In this document: positions 25,072 to 34,317 of the stretch, piece after piece
Position numbering within the stretch: position 1 is the stretch's first letter
How the letters are laid out: each line of letters begins with the position of its first letter
Assembly (NCBI GenBank): GCA_003233305.1
Contig: QILI01000077.1
Coordinates: 1-46,417 of the forward strand
DNA length: 46,417 nucleotides
Reading direction: 5' to 3'
From: Mizugakiibacter sp.
Lineage (GTDB): Bacteria > Pseudomonadota > Gammaproteobacteria > Xanthomonadales > Rhodanobacteraceae
Translations under genes and position numbers: made by a program
Notes under the pieces: generated by a model
Databases searched by the model: none
What the model saw: the letters and a program-made list of their open reading frames with translations, nothing else
What the model was told of the DNA's origin: nothing

Positions 25072-27360
25072 ATGAGCATGATTCGATCATTCAAGCTGGC
25101 CTTGGTACTAGCCATACTGTTACCACTCGCCGCCAACGCGGGTATGCCGGGTTCTTTGACAAACACGGTTCCGGCCGCAGTTCTGGCCAAGTTGTCACCC
25201 CGCCTCGCCACGATTGCCCAGAGTGCCGAACAAGGACGGGGCCACACCCTGATGACTCGGGCTATTTCCAAGCAAGCTCAAGGCATCCACTCACCTTTGG
25301 TGGCCCGTTGGAACAGTGCCGGTCAGGTGCAGGTCTATCTGCACTACGGCAATCATGCAACGCCCAGCCTGAATAGCTTGCGTAAGCTTGGTGCTACACG
25401 GATCGTCAACAGCCCGGAGTTACGGCTCGTGCAGGCATGGATCCCTGCCAATGCCCTGTATGCCGCCGCCAGTCTGTCTGCAGTAAACCGCATCACCGTG
25501 CCGCGCTATGCTCGTAGTCGGCGCATGCGCCTACCGGTTGGCGATCCGGTCACCCGGACCGGTTCGGTCGATACTGAAGGCGACCAGATCCTCGGAGCCC
25601 AACAGTATCGTCAGCTCACCGGCTTTACCGGTACCGGAATCTCGGTGGGAGTGATTTCCGACGGGGCCGGGGATATCGCGACAGACCAGTCCACCGGCGA
25701 CCTGCCGTCCAACCCTGCACCCTGGGTTGACCCGAACATGAAAGGCTCCGGCTTTGAAGGTACGGCGATGATGGAAATCGTCCATGACCTGGCCCCCGGC
25801 GCCCAACTCGGTTTCTGCGGCCCAGGCACTACGGCCGACTTCATCAAGTGTTTGAATGACTTCGCCAGCAATACGGCCAATTTCACCCCCAATATCATTG
25901 TTGACGATCTGGGTTTTCCGGGTGTGGCCATGTTCACCAATGGCGGCTTTGCCACGGCGGTGGAGAACTTCGCCAAAGCGCACCCGAATATCCAACTGGT
26001 CAGTGCTGCCGGTAATGATGCCCGACAGTTCTGGTCAGGGCCCTGGGACCCAACTCCGGTCAACGTGACTATTAACGGCATCACTTACACCAAGGCGCAG
26101 AACTTCGGCACTTCCTCCACACCCAATGTCAACATGAGTTTCCGGGTCGCCGCCGGCGATACCGTTACCTATCTGATGCAGTGGGACGACACCTGGGTGG
26201 CCAGCAATGCCATCACCAAAACCACGCCCAATGATCCCAATGACTACGATGTCTTTCTCACCGATACCACGGGCAAGGTGTTGGCCTGCAACCAGGGGGC
26301 CAATTTCGGTAGCAGCGCCAGTCCGCCGTCGCCCACCAGCTGCCCATATACCAACACCACCACCCAGCCCACTGATAGTCCTGGCCCACAACCGGTACAA
26401 GGTAATACCTGGACCAATAATGGTAAGTCGACTGTCACGGTGTACTTACAAATTTATTACCAGGCAGGATCACCGGGCCAGAATATCAAGGTACTGGTCA
26501 GCTCAAGCAAGTATCAATTGAACCTGTTTCCCGACATGCCGGCTGGCAGTATCTACGGACAATCAGCGCTGAAATATCCTTATGAGCTAACTGTGGGGGC
26601 CATCAGTGCCGCCAATGCAACGGCAAAGAATTACCAGATTGAATCGTACAGCTCACGAGGCCCGATTTTATTCTCCCAGCCCAGTACAGGTAAGCAAACC
26701 TATATCAAACCCGATTTTGTCGGTGTGGACTGCGTAAAGGTAACCGGTGTAGGGGGCTTTGCTAATCCGTTTTGTGGCACCTCGGCAGCGGCACCGCATA
26801 TTGCTGCCCTGCTGGCCCTGCTGCAATCAGGATATCCCAACCTGAACGACTTCGACATGCTCAAGGATGGCGCCACTAAGATCGGTGCAACAGTACCGAA
26901 CGGCGTGTATGGCTATGGCTTACCCAACGTTTACCAATCGGCACTCGTCGACTCACCCAAGCCAATCGCCAGCATCACTGCTCCAGCCGCCAACATCAGC
27001 ATTACTGTGGGTGGCTCCGTCAGCTTCCAAAGTAGTTGTTCGGCCAACGGCTCACCGGGCACCATCGACTCAAGCTGGGATTTCGGAACCGGTTCGGGCA
27101 TTGCTGCATCCACCTCACCCAATCCCACGGTCACCTACAGCAAAACCGGCACTTTCACCGCGACCCTGACCTGTACCAATTCGAAGTTCAACTCCACCGG
27201 TAGCACAAGCCGCGTCATCACGGTTGCCCAGGCTCCGTCAAGCGGTGGAGGCGGCGGCGGTGGCGGCGGTTCCCTGGGAATCTGGATGCTGCTACTGCTT
27301 GCCGGGCTGACGCTAACGCAATGGATTGGCAACAGCGAACGACAGGCCATCAAGAATTAA
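25072..27360 (+). CDS. Secreted subtilisin/sedolisin-like serine protease with PKD domain and GlyGly-CTERM tail
   Basis: A 762-residue precursor. It has a signal peptide (1-23, ending ANA-G) and a propeptide-like region (about 35-150). The protease domain has Asp197 in VGVISDGAGD, SAAGND at 311-316 and the nucleophile Ser571 in CGTSAAAPHIAALLALL. A beta-rich insert spans 320-485, a PKD-like domain about 631-720 and a glycine run 725-733, followed by a hydrophobic helix and a basic end. The last three elements are the GlyGly-CTERM sorting signal cut by rhombosortase, predicting release or surface display through type II secretion. Oddly, the canonical HGT histidine is absent: the aligned segment GFEGTAMMEIVHDLAPGA has Glu229, as in sedolisin-like proteases. 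Substrate unknown. A convergent lipoprotein gene encodes a copy of the propeptide. Confidence 0.88.
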   Translation: MSMIRSFKLALVLAILLPLAANAGMPGSLTNTVPAAVLAKLSPRLATIAQSAEQGRGHTLMTRAISKQAQGIHSPLVARWNSAGQVQVYLHYGNHATPSLNSLRKLGATRIVNSPELRLVQAWIPANALYAAASLSAVNRITVPRYARSRRMRLPVGDPVTRTGSVDTEGDQILGAQQYRQLTGFTGTGISVGVISDGAGDIATDQSTGDLPSNPAPWVDPNMKGSGFEGTAMMEIVHDLAPGAQLGFCGPGTTADFIKCLNDFASNTANFTPNIIVDDLGFPGVAMFTNGGFATAVENFAKAHPNIQLVSAAGNDARQFWSGPWDPTPVNVTINGITYTKAQNFGTSSTPNVNMSFRVAAGDTVTYLMQWDDTWVASNAITKTTPNDPNDYDVFLTDTTGKVLACNQGANFGSSASPPSPTSCPYTNTTTQPTDSPGPQPVQGNTWTNNGKSTVTVYLQIYYQAGSPGQNIKVLVSSSKYQLNLFPDMPAGSIYGQSALKYPYELTVGAISAANATAKNYQIESYSSRGPILFSQPSTGKQTYIKPDFVGVDCVKVTGVGGFANPFCGTSAAAPHIAALLALLQSGYPNLNDFDMLKDGATKIGATVPNGVYGYGLPNVYQSALVDSPKPIASITAPAANISITVGGSVSFQSSCSANGSPGTIDSSWDFGTGSGIAASTSPNPTVTYSKTGTFTATLTCTNSKFNSTGSTSRVITVAQAPSSGGGGGGGGGSLGIWMLLLLAGLTLTQWIGNSERQAIKN

Positions 27361-27380
27361 GCCATCGTTGCAATCTCTCA

Positions 27381-27412
27381 AGCCGGAGGTGCCACAGCAC
27401 TTCCGGCTTTTT
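27381..27412 (+). terminator. Intrinsic terminator between the protease and convergent lipoprotein genes
   Basis: A 12-base stem AGCCGGAGGTGC / GCACTTCCGGCT with one wobble and a CACA-derived loop is followed by a T-run (TTTTT). It lies 21 bases after the protease stop. Because the lipoprotein gene converges on it, the structure may also stop transcription from the other side, although the reverse strand lacks a matching T-run. Confidence 0.8.
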
Positions 27413-27421
27413 GGTCCGTTC

Positions 27422-27886
27422 TTAGCGAGGCCGTGCGTAACGCGGTAAGGTAATCCGTGTCACAAAAGGTAACCCGGTCAGGGCCGGTATTCGTGAGGGT
27501 ATGATCCAGCCTTCTACGACCTTGAGTTCGGGTACATTGACCATGCGGGCCAAGCCAGCCTGCTGCAATGACGCCAGGACCTTTCCTGGTGCGTGGCGAA
27601 CATACACGTAAACCTGAATGCGCCCCAGAGTATCCTGGACTAAGCGATGGGGAGCGACGGGCTTGCCCTTGTCCAAACCCTGCAAGGCCATCTGTAGCGC
27701 GGGAGCGATCTTTGCTAAGTCAGATGGGGTGCCAACGCTACCCGGAGTGGGTACGGCAACCGCACAAGCACTCAGCAAGCCCAACCAGCTCAGCAACCAA
27801 ATCCCACGCAACCAGTATGTTTTCGCGGTATCGCTTTGAAATCGTACGATTTGCTCTTGCAACCCACTGTACCGGGTAAAGCCCAT
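27422..27886 (-). CDS. Lipoprotein homologous to the neighbouring protease propeptide
   Basis: This 154-residue protein has a long basic N-region, a hydrophobic stretch WLRGIWLLSWLG and a lipobox LLSAC with C41, predicting a membrane-anchored lipoprotein. The rest matches residues about 40-150 of the convergent protease: IQVYVYVRHAP with VQVYLHYGNHA, ARMVNVPELKVVEGWI with TRIVNSPELRLVQAWI, and TRITLPRYARPR with NRITVPRYARSR. It stops exactly where the catalytic domain begins in the protease. Subtilase propeptides inhibit or chaperone their enzymes, so a stand-alone copy could be an immunity-type inhibitor; a truncated paralogue is the alternative. ATG 27886 follows AGGGAG; the GTG at 27895 is less likely. 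The gene lies 93 bases downstream of the hybrid kinase. Confidence 0.75.
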   Translation of the reverse strand: MGFTRYSGLQEQIVRFQSDTAKTYWLRGIWLLSWLGLLSACAVAVPTPGSVGTPSDLAKIAPALQMALQGLDKGKPVAPHRLVQDTLGRIQVYVYVRHAPGKVLASLQQAGLARMVNVPELKVVEGWIIPSRIPALTGLPFVTRITLPRYARPR

Positions 27887-27979
27887 GGATATCACTCCCT
27901 AAACTTACCAACTGCCACCTTTTAAGCTTACTCGCAATACGCCCATGCCGGCCCTGAAATGATCCTCAACCCCAACTAC

Positions 27980-30900
27980 TCACGTTGGGGGGGTGTCGGC
28001 AGGGGTTTCCTGGGCCGCTTGAATACTATGTTCCATAGCCGCCAGCAAGGTTTCTGAGGTCATCGGCTTGCGTAGAAAGCCGTCCGCACCTACAGCCATT
28101 GCCTGGGCCTCTTCACCACCACCCGTACGGGCGGTGATCACCAACACCGGAAGATGGCTTGTACTGCCCTGCTCACGAGTCCGCAGAATACGCAAAATCT
28201 CAAACCCATCAATTTCCGGGAGGTCCAGATCCAGAATCAACATATCCATATCCCCGGCATCGAGTTCTGCCAAAGCAGCCAGACCATCCACCGTCGCCCG
28301 TACCCGATGGCCCTTGGCCTCAAGCATGCCCTGCAGCACCTCAACCACCATCGGTTCATCTTCAACCAACAGAATCGAGCGATGGGCTGAGGACCGTACC
28401 TTGCCCATAACCGCTGTGGGTGCGGCAGGTGGAGCATCCAGAATTTCCAGGGGGAAATGCACATGAAAAGAACTGCCTTTACCGACCTCCGAGTCGAGTT
28501 CAATATGTCCACCCATGAGTTCAGCCAGCTCGCGACTGATTGCCAGACCCAGACCACTACCACTGCTGCGCTGGCTGGTTTCACCCTGCTCATAACGACG
28601 GAACAAGCGGCTTCGCTGCTGGGCATCGATACCCGGGCCGGTATCAATCACCTCACATACCCATTCACTCTCGCCTCGGCTCACCCGCAGCCGTACCGAA
28701 CCCTGTTCAGTAAACTTGATGGCATTACTCAGCAGATTCAGCAGAATCTGCTTGATGCGCAAGGCATCGCCCGACAACCTTGCGGGTAGATCCGTAGATA
28801 GTTCCAGGTTCAAGGTAATGCCCTTGCGCTCGGCCAGCGATTGCTCCAAATCTACAGCCTCCCGAACCAAGGTAGCAGGATTGAAAGGGGCAATATCCAG
28901 GCGCATGCGTCCCGTCTCGATCCGTGCCAGATCCAGGGTATCGTTGACCAGTTTGAGCAACAGCGAACCGGACCGCTTGATTGCATCGACATAACGATTC
29001 TGACGCGGGTTCAGTGAGGTACCCTGCAGGAGTTCCGCCATACCCAACACTCCGGTCATCGGGGTACGCAACTCATGTCCCAGCATCGCCAGAAAGCGGG
29101 TTTTACTGGCATTGGCCTGTTCCGCAACACGCCCACGTTCCTCGATCAGATGCAAGCGGTGACGTTGCTCAAGACGTTTGCGGCTCCAGCCATACAGGCC
29201 CAGCAACAGCAACAACCCGGCAATTACATATACCGCACGCGCGATGTTGCTATTCCAAGGTGGAGGCTGCACAGTGATATGTAACGGTGCTTTCAAGCGA
29301 CCCCATGGCCCATGGGGTAAGGCCGCCTCGATTTCGAGCTGATAATGACCTGCATCAAGGTGACCAAAATTACGCCGTCCGTCACTGCCGATCAAAACCC
29401 AGCCTGGATCATAGCCAAGTAGGCGAAACCGGTACCGGGTATGCAACGGGTCAACATAGGAAAGCGCTCTTGCCGTCACGCTAAGATCGCGCTCATGCCA
29501 ATTGACATGAATTGCATGGTCTTGGGGACGTAAGTGTTGCAATGCCCCTTGGCTATCGCGCAAGGTGATGCTCTCGATTCGGGGCTGCGGACGCAACCCT
29601 GGCTGAGGGCTATAGTCAGGCTGAAAACCCAGCAAACCGCCACGGGTTGCCCCCATCAACAGATTCTTGCCAATGGGTACCCAGCCACTGGCAGTGAACG
29701 GTTGTGCAGAGAGCGGGTCGGTCCCGGCATAGTGAATAAGTTTATGACTTTTCGGGTTGTAGCGCATTAATCCGCGCAAGGTTCCGGCCCAGACTTCACC
29801 ACGTTGATCGACATACATCGATAGAACTTGTACACCCGACCAGCCCTGGGCCACGCCATAGATACCAAGACGCCCGGCCCCACCGGATGGTTCAAGAAGG
29901 TATTGCTCAAGATGATCCTGATAAGCTACCCAGAACCGCTTCTGAGAACCAAAGGCCAACGCAAAAATGGCCCCGGGGGTGACCCCCTTGACTACTCTGA
30001 GCTGGCCTGCCGCATCCTGTCTCTCCAGCCCCACTCCACTGCATCGCCAGAGTCGTTGCTGATGCCACGCCAGACACTTGGTCTCTCCCCCAGCGCCCTT
30101 ACTCACCGCTCGGGGAACCCGGGTGAAAGCATGCGTGTGCAGGTTGATGCGCGCCACGCCATTTTGCAAAGAGGCAACGTACATCCAGTCCGGCTCATCG
30201 ACCGCTGCCCAATGGATGCTGGACATGCCGGGCACTGTCAGCGGCTTCAGGCTGCCATCCGGTTTGAGCAAGGTGATCCCATGCCGTTCAAGGATCCATA
30301 AATCTCCGCTTGCAGTACTGGCTAAACCATAGAAAAGTGTATTTTTGACTGCTGACAAATCCACATTTGTAGATTGCCCTGTCGCCAGATCAAAGTGCAG
30401 AACTTTCCCCTTGAAAAGGCTCACCCATAGCCCGTCTTGGTGATCGGACGCCAGGCCCTCAATCCTGCCGCCAACGATTGGCAAGCTACCGGGACGCCAA
30501 CTCCTTCGAAAGACACTGAAACGGTTCCAACTAGGAGGCAGGTAGGCCACCCCTCCCCACGTAAACGCCAACCATAGTCCCCCCTCCCGATCACTCGTCA
30601 AGGCTGAAATCCGGCTTTTGATCAACTCATTGGAAGTCATCGAATGAATATCGAGCGCGGTCCAATGGCCGGCTGGAGTCCGATACATCAACCCGCTAAG
30701 GGTGGCCATCCATAGTCCACCTTGAGGACCGGCCTGGTTTGCGAATACAAACCGCCCCCCTGTTCCGGAGACCAGCTCTGCACGAGGGTGAGATCCCGAA
30801 TAGAGCCGGAAAATACCCATCGCCGTCGAAGCATAGACCGAGTGGCCATCGGTACTGAATGAATTCACCATCTTGAAACCCCGGCGGGTTCTTTGCAGCG

Positions 30901-31579
30901 GAATATGTCGGGTATGGCCCGCTGCAGTAATCAGATCCAGACCCCGCAAGGTGCCTACCCAGAGTCCATTATCCGCAGCCGCATGCAGGCTGAGTATGTA
31001 ATCCGTCGCCAGACTGGTCTTATCACCGGGCTGATGCCTGAAGTGATCGAAACCCTTGCCATCCTTACGCAGGCGGTTCAAACCCGTGTTGGAACAAGCC
31101 ACCCAGATCGAACCGTCGTCAGTCTGGGCGATGGAAAACACATCATTTCCCGACAGACTGGAAGGATCATTAGGGTGATGCCGCCAGTGCCGGAACCCAT
31201 AGCCTGGCTCATACAGCTGCAGGCCCGAACCCTCTCCACCACTCCAGATCCTACCCTTTTGGTCGACCAGAATCGTCGCTACGTCATTACTACCCAAGGT
31301 TGCAGGCTTCGCCTCATCATGCCGAAACACCGTAAACTGCACCCCGTCGAAACGCAGTAAACCGTCACGGGTACCAATCCAAATGAATCCCTTCTGGTCC
31401 TGTACGATCGCCTGAGTACCACTTACCGGAATCCCGTCACGCACTCCATACAACCGCAACTGTGGCGTGGGCATGACAACCGGCTCCTGGGCAACTCCAG
31501 GCTCCGCCGCCCCAACCGGCATGGCCAAAACAATGAGGGCGAGCCAACAACCGCAATGCCTCCAGAATGTCGAAATCAT
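27980..31579 (-). CDS. Hybrid sensor histidine kinase with periplasmic two-component-regulator propeller
   Basis: A 1199-residue one-protein phosphorelay. After a signal peptide (MISTFWRHCGCWLALIVLAMPVGAA) come many Reg_prop repeats with IWIGTRDGLLRFDG, IWVACSNTGLNRL and GLWVGTLRGLDL motifs, forming a periplasmic double propeller. A Y_Y_Y domain follows (YRFRLLGYDPGWVLIG...), then one membrane helix (YVIAGLLLLLGLYGW), HisKA with the phospho-accepting His835 in GHELRTPM, HATPase_c (N box NLLSNAIKF, DTGPGID, SGSGLGLAI) and a receiver with Asp1117 in LILDLDLPEIDG. No DNA-binding domain is present, so the output must pass to another protein. Such sensors often detect polysaccharide or other polymer breakdown products. 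ATG 31579 follows AGGGGG. Downstream is the propeptide-like lipoprotein. Confidence 0.92.
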   Translation of the reverse strand: MISTFWRHCGCWLALIVLAMPVGAAEPGVAQEPVVMPTPQLRLYGVRDGIPVSGTQAIVQDQKGFIWIGTRDGLLRFDGVQFTVFRHDEAKPATLGSNDVATILVDQKGRIWSGGEGSGLQLYEPGYGFRHWRHHPNDPSSLSGNDVFSIAQTDDGSIWVACSNTGLNRLRKDGKGFDHFRHQPGDKTSLATDYILSLHAAADNGLWVGTLRGLDLITAAGHTRHIPLQRTRRGFKMVNSFSTDGHSVYASTAMGIFRLYSGSHPRAELVSGTGGRFVFANQAGPQGGLWMATLSGLMYRTPAGHWTALDIHSMTSNELIKSRISALTSDREGGLWLAFTWGGVAYLPPSWNRFSVFRRSWRPGSLPIVGGRIEGLASDHQDGLWVSLFKGKVLHFDLATGQSTNVDLSAVKNTLFYGLASTASGDLWILERHGITLLKPDGSLKPLTVPGMSSIHWAAVDEPDWMYVASLQNGVARINLHTHAFTRVPRAVSKGAGGETKCLAWHQQRLWRCSGVGLERQDAAGQLRVVKGVTPGAIFALAFGSQKRFWVAYQDHLEQYLLEPSGGAGRLGIYGVAQGWSGVQVLSMYVDQRGEVWAGTLRGLMRYNPKSHKLIHYAGTDPLSAQPFTASGWVPIGKNLLMGATRGGLLGFQPDYSPQPGLRPQPRIESITLRDSQGALQHLRPQDHAIHVNWHERDLSVTARALSYVDPLHTRYRFRLLGYDPGWVLIGSDGRRNFGHLDAGHYQLEIEAALPHGPWGRLKAPLHITVQPPPWNSNIARAVYVIAGLLLLLGLYGWSRKRLEQRHRLHLIEERGRVAEQANASKTRFLAMLGHELRTPMTGVLGMAELLQGTSLNPRQNRYVDAIKRSGSLLLKLVNDTLDLARIETGRMRLDIAPFNPATLVREAVDLEQSLAERKGITLNLELSTDLPARLSGDALRIKQILLNLLSNAIKFTEQGSVRLRVSRGESEWVCEVIDTGPGIDAQQRSRLFRRYEQGETSQRSSGSGLGLAISRELAELMGGHIELDSEVGKGSSFHVHFPLEILDAPPAAPTAVMGKVRSSAHRSILLVEDEPMVVEVLQGMLEAKGHRVRATVDGLAALAELDAGDMDMLILDLDLPEIDGFEILRILRTREQGSTSHLPVLVITARTGGGEEAQAMAVGADGFLRKPMTSETLLAAMEHSIQAAQETPADTPPT

Positions 31580-31847
31580 CCCATTACCCCCTAAATTTCT
31601 AAGCCATGATCCCAAACTCGATCACCCCTGATATCGGTGAGCGGCTATTGCTGCGGCCCAGGTAACCCATCTCGGAACCCCCATAGTGCATTGCCCTGAA
31701 CGCAATGTCATTACCGTATTGCAATGGGTGGCCCCGGTTCCTTGGTCATTCCCGACCATCATGTATCACCCCCAAGCTACCCAGCTGGCGTCAACGGCCA
31801 TTCTCTGGGACAATCGACACGTTACGCGGCTGCATTCAGGAACCTTG

Positions 31848-32213
31848 ATGAAGCGCATGGTTTACACCATTTTACTATTGGCCATCGGTAGTGCCGCAAT
31901 GGGTATTTCAGCCCATGCTGCCACCTCGTCACGCAATCATCGATTGACCCCGCAGCCGATATCTCCTGCAGAGCATGCTGCCGCCAAGCAACCTGCCCAT
32001 TCTGCAACAAAGAACAGATTTAAGATTGTGAAGCAGATTCTGGCTGGCAAACTACTGTCTCTCCGACCCAGCACCGCCAAGGCCGGAGGCAGCAGTCATA
32101 TCCCCATCGCGCCTGTAGAAACCAGCGGCACAAATTCTGCAACAGATGCCCAGCTGTTACACCCACGTCCGGTGCTGAACTGGCGATCCCTGCTGCCGGG
32201 ATCAATCCAGTAA
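31848..32213 (+). CDS. Small secreted protein of unknown function
   Basis: From ATG 31848 (AGGAA five bases upstream) the protein has 121 residues. A clear signal peptide (MKRMVYTILLLAIGSAAMGISAHA) is followed by a low-complexity, Ala/Ser/Pro/His-rich mature part of about 97 residues with no recognised domain. The open frame extends back to 31686, but that would bury the signal peptide. The gene is divergent from the propeller kinase and convergent with the PhoQ-like kinase. I do not recognise it; it may be a rapidly evolving periplasmic protein. Confidence 0.55.
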   Translation: MKRMVYTILLLAIGSAAMGISAHAATSSRNHRLTPQPISPAEHAAAKQPAHSATKNRFKIVKQILAGKLLSLRPSTAKAGGSSHIPIAPVETSGTNSATDAQLLHPRPVLNWRSLLPGSIQ

Positions 32214-32252
32214 CTTATTATCCTCAACTGGCCTCACCAAACTTGCAAGTAC

Positions 32253-33635
32253 TCAGCTGACGGGATCGATCCGCACACTAAAACGGGCTCCACCCAGTGT
32301 TTCCGAACGACCTACTTGCAAATTTGCATGGTAGGAGGCGACCAGATTCTGGACAATGGATAGTCCGATACCGTGCCCCTGTACACGCTCGTCCCCCCGG
32401 ACCCCACGCTGCAAGAGCAACTCGACTTGGTCATTGGGAATTCCCGGCCCGTCGTCTTCGACGATCAACTCCAGCCCTTCGCGTAAAGCCCCTGGCACAT
32501 GCAGCGGACGGGCGGTGACCCAGACCCGCCGCCGAGACCACTTGAAGGCATTCTCGATCAGGTTACCCAACAACTCGAGAAGATCACCTTGTTCACCAAA
32601 AAACCGCGCCTTCTCGTCGATTTCAAACTCACAAAGCACCCGTTTTTGTGCATAGACCTTTTCCAGACCACGAACCAGAACTTCAGCCTGCTGGGCGACA
32701 TTCACCGGAGTGGCAAAGGTTGCCCGTCCCGATACCGAAGCTCGGGACAGCTGATAGGCAACCAGATCATCCATACGTCTTACCTGCTCCAGAATGTCTT
32801 CATCAGCACAGGAATTGCGTCCATCTACCTCGAAACGAGCCCGGATCACCGCCAACGGTGTTTTCAGGCTATGGGCAAGGTCGGCCAGTGTATTGCGCTG
32901 TCGTAGCAGATTTTGCCGCTCGCTTTCGATGAAGGTATTCAAGCCTCGGGTTAAACCACTCAGTTCCTTCGGATAGTCCATAGAAAGCTGTTCACTCTCG
33001 CCACTTTGTACCGCGCGCAGCTCCTGGCGTACCCTCCGTAATGGCCATAGGCTCCAGCGCAATAGCAATTGCTGCATGATCAGCAGTGCCAGACCCAAAC
33101 CGGATAACCACAACACCAAAGTGTGCTGGAAAGCATCAATCTGGCCTTCGAATCCCGTATCCGATTCAGCAATATGAAAACTCAGATGTAAAGCTGGATG
33201 CCCAGGTACAACCCAGGCAACACCCAGGCTGAGCAAAAACACCTTTCCTGCAGCGCTGGGAATCGGACCCTGAAAGCGCCGCACTCCGGGAGCCAGCTTG
33301 GTTCTGAAACCAAGGCCCCGGCCGCGTGCGGAACGCGAGGCCCAATATTGCCCTTCACTACCCGTAACGACGGCATACAAGCCCGAACCTGGCCGGTCGA
33401 AATCCGGATCGGGTACCGTATCTGGAGGTATCAGACGGCCATCACGGCGTACATCGAAACGAGCCAGGTAAGCGTATAGATAACTTTGCAGGCGCTGGCT
33501 CTGGGCTGTCAGTGCGCCTTCATAATAGGCATGCTCAAGCACGAACCCGGTGATGCCGAGAAAAGCGACCAGCGCCAGTGACGATGCCAGCGCGGATCTC
33601 GCCAGCAACGATAGGCGGCGCTGTTCAGCTGGCAT
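32253..33635 (-). CDS. PhoQ-like sensor histidine kinase
   Basis: A 460-residue inner-membrane kinase. Membrane helices lie at about 14-33 and 171-193, enclosing a periplasmic sensor of about 137 residues. A HAMP-like linker, HisKA with His255 in DLAHSLKTPLAVIRAR, and HATPase_c (NLIENAFKWSR, EDDGPGIP, GHGIGLSIVQNLV) follow. The layout and H-box resemble PhoQ-type kinases of gammaproteobacteria, which respond to divalent cations or envelope stress; the ligand here is unknown. The start overlaps the response-regulator stop by 11 bases, so the pair is cotranslated. Confidence 0.88.
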   Translation of the reverse strand: MPAEQRRLSLLARSALASSLALVAFLGITGFVLEHAYYEGALTAQSQRLQSYLYAYLARFDVRRDGRLIPPDTVPDPDFDRPGSGLYAVVTGSEGQYWASRSARGRGLGFRTKLAPGVRRFQGPIPSAAGKVFLLSLGVAWVVPGHPALHLSFHIAESDTGFEGQIDAFQHTLVLWLSGLGLALLIMQQLLLRWSLWPLRRVRQELRAVQSGESEQLSMDYPKELSGLTRGLNTFIESERQNLLRQRNTLADLAHSLKTPLAVIRARFEVDGRNSCADEDILEQVRRMDDLVAYQLSRASVSGRATFATPVNVAQQAEVLVRGLEKVYAQKRVLCEFEIDEKARFFGEQGDLLELLGNLIENAFKWSRRRVWVTARPLHVPGALREGLELIVEDDGPGIPNDQVELLLQRGVRGDERVQGHGIGLSIVQNLVASYHANLQVGRSETLGGARFSVRIDPVS

Positions 33636-34317
33636 CGCCTTCGCTGCGGGTCAAGGCAAAGCGATAACCTCGACCACGTACGGTCTCAATCGGTTTCAAC
33701 ACCCCTTCGGGATCGAGTTTGCGACGCAGGCGACCAATGAAGACTTCCAGTACATTCGAGTCACGATCAAAATCCTGCTGATAGATATGCTCAGTAAGAT
33801 CAGCCTTGGAAACCAATTCACCCGCATGCAGCATCAGATATTCCAGAACCTTGTACTCGTAACTGGTCAGATCGACCGTTTTACCATCTACACCCACTGT
33901 TTGTGCCGTGGTATCCATTGTCACCGGACCACACTGCAGCATCGGCTTGGACCAACCGCTGGCGCGCCTGACCAACGCATTGACACGCGCCAGCAGTTCC
34001 TCAATATGGAAAGGCTTAACCAGATAATCGTCCGCCCCAAACTTGAGTGCCTCAACCTTATCCTGCCATGAAGTCCGGGCGGTAAGGATGAGGATGGGGA
34101 AGTCCTGCCCCGACTCACGCAATATCTTAACCAGATCCATACCGGACATCTTTGGCAAACCCAGATCGATGATGGCGATATCGAAAGGAACTTCGCGGCC
34201 CAGAAACATACCTTCCTCACCATCTGCCGCAGTATCCACAGCAAACCCGTCACGTTTCAATCGTGCCGCCAGAGTTTCGCGTAACGGTGCTTCATCCTCG
34301 ACCAGCAAAATGCGCAT
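33625..34317 (-). CDS. OmpR/PhoP-family response regulator
   Basis: A 230-residue regulator with a receiver domain (acidic pocket VEDE, phospho-acceptor D51 in IAIIDLGLPKMSG, switch Lys in DDYLVKPFH) and a C-terminal winged helix (TSYEYKVLEYLM, VLEVFIGRLRRKL, ETVRGRGYRF). It most resembles PhoP. Its ATG overlaps the upstream PepSY stop in TGATG, and its 3' end overlaps the kinase gene, so all three are translationally coupled. Confidence 0.93.
   Translation of the reverse strand: MRILLVEDEAPLRETLAARLKRDGFAVDTAADGEEGMFLGREVPFDIAIIDLGLPKMSGMDLVKILRESGQDFPILILTARTSWQDKVEALKFGADDYLVKPFHIEELLARVNALVRRASGWSKPMLQCGPVTMDTTAQTVGVDGKTVDLTSYEYKVLEYLMLHAGELVSKADLTEHIYQQDFDRDSNVLEVFIGRLRRKLDPEGVLKPIETVRGRGYRFALTRSEGDAS

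Noticed and set aside
27970-27990. CCCCAAC/GTTGGGG hairpin as terminator of the hybrid kinase
   Set aside because: It overlaps the stop codon region and has no T-run on the transcribed strand.
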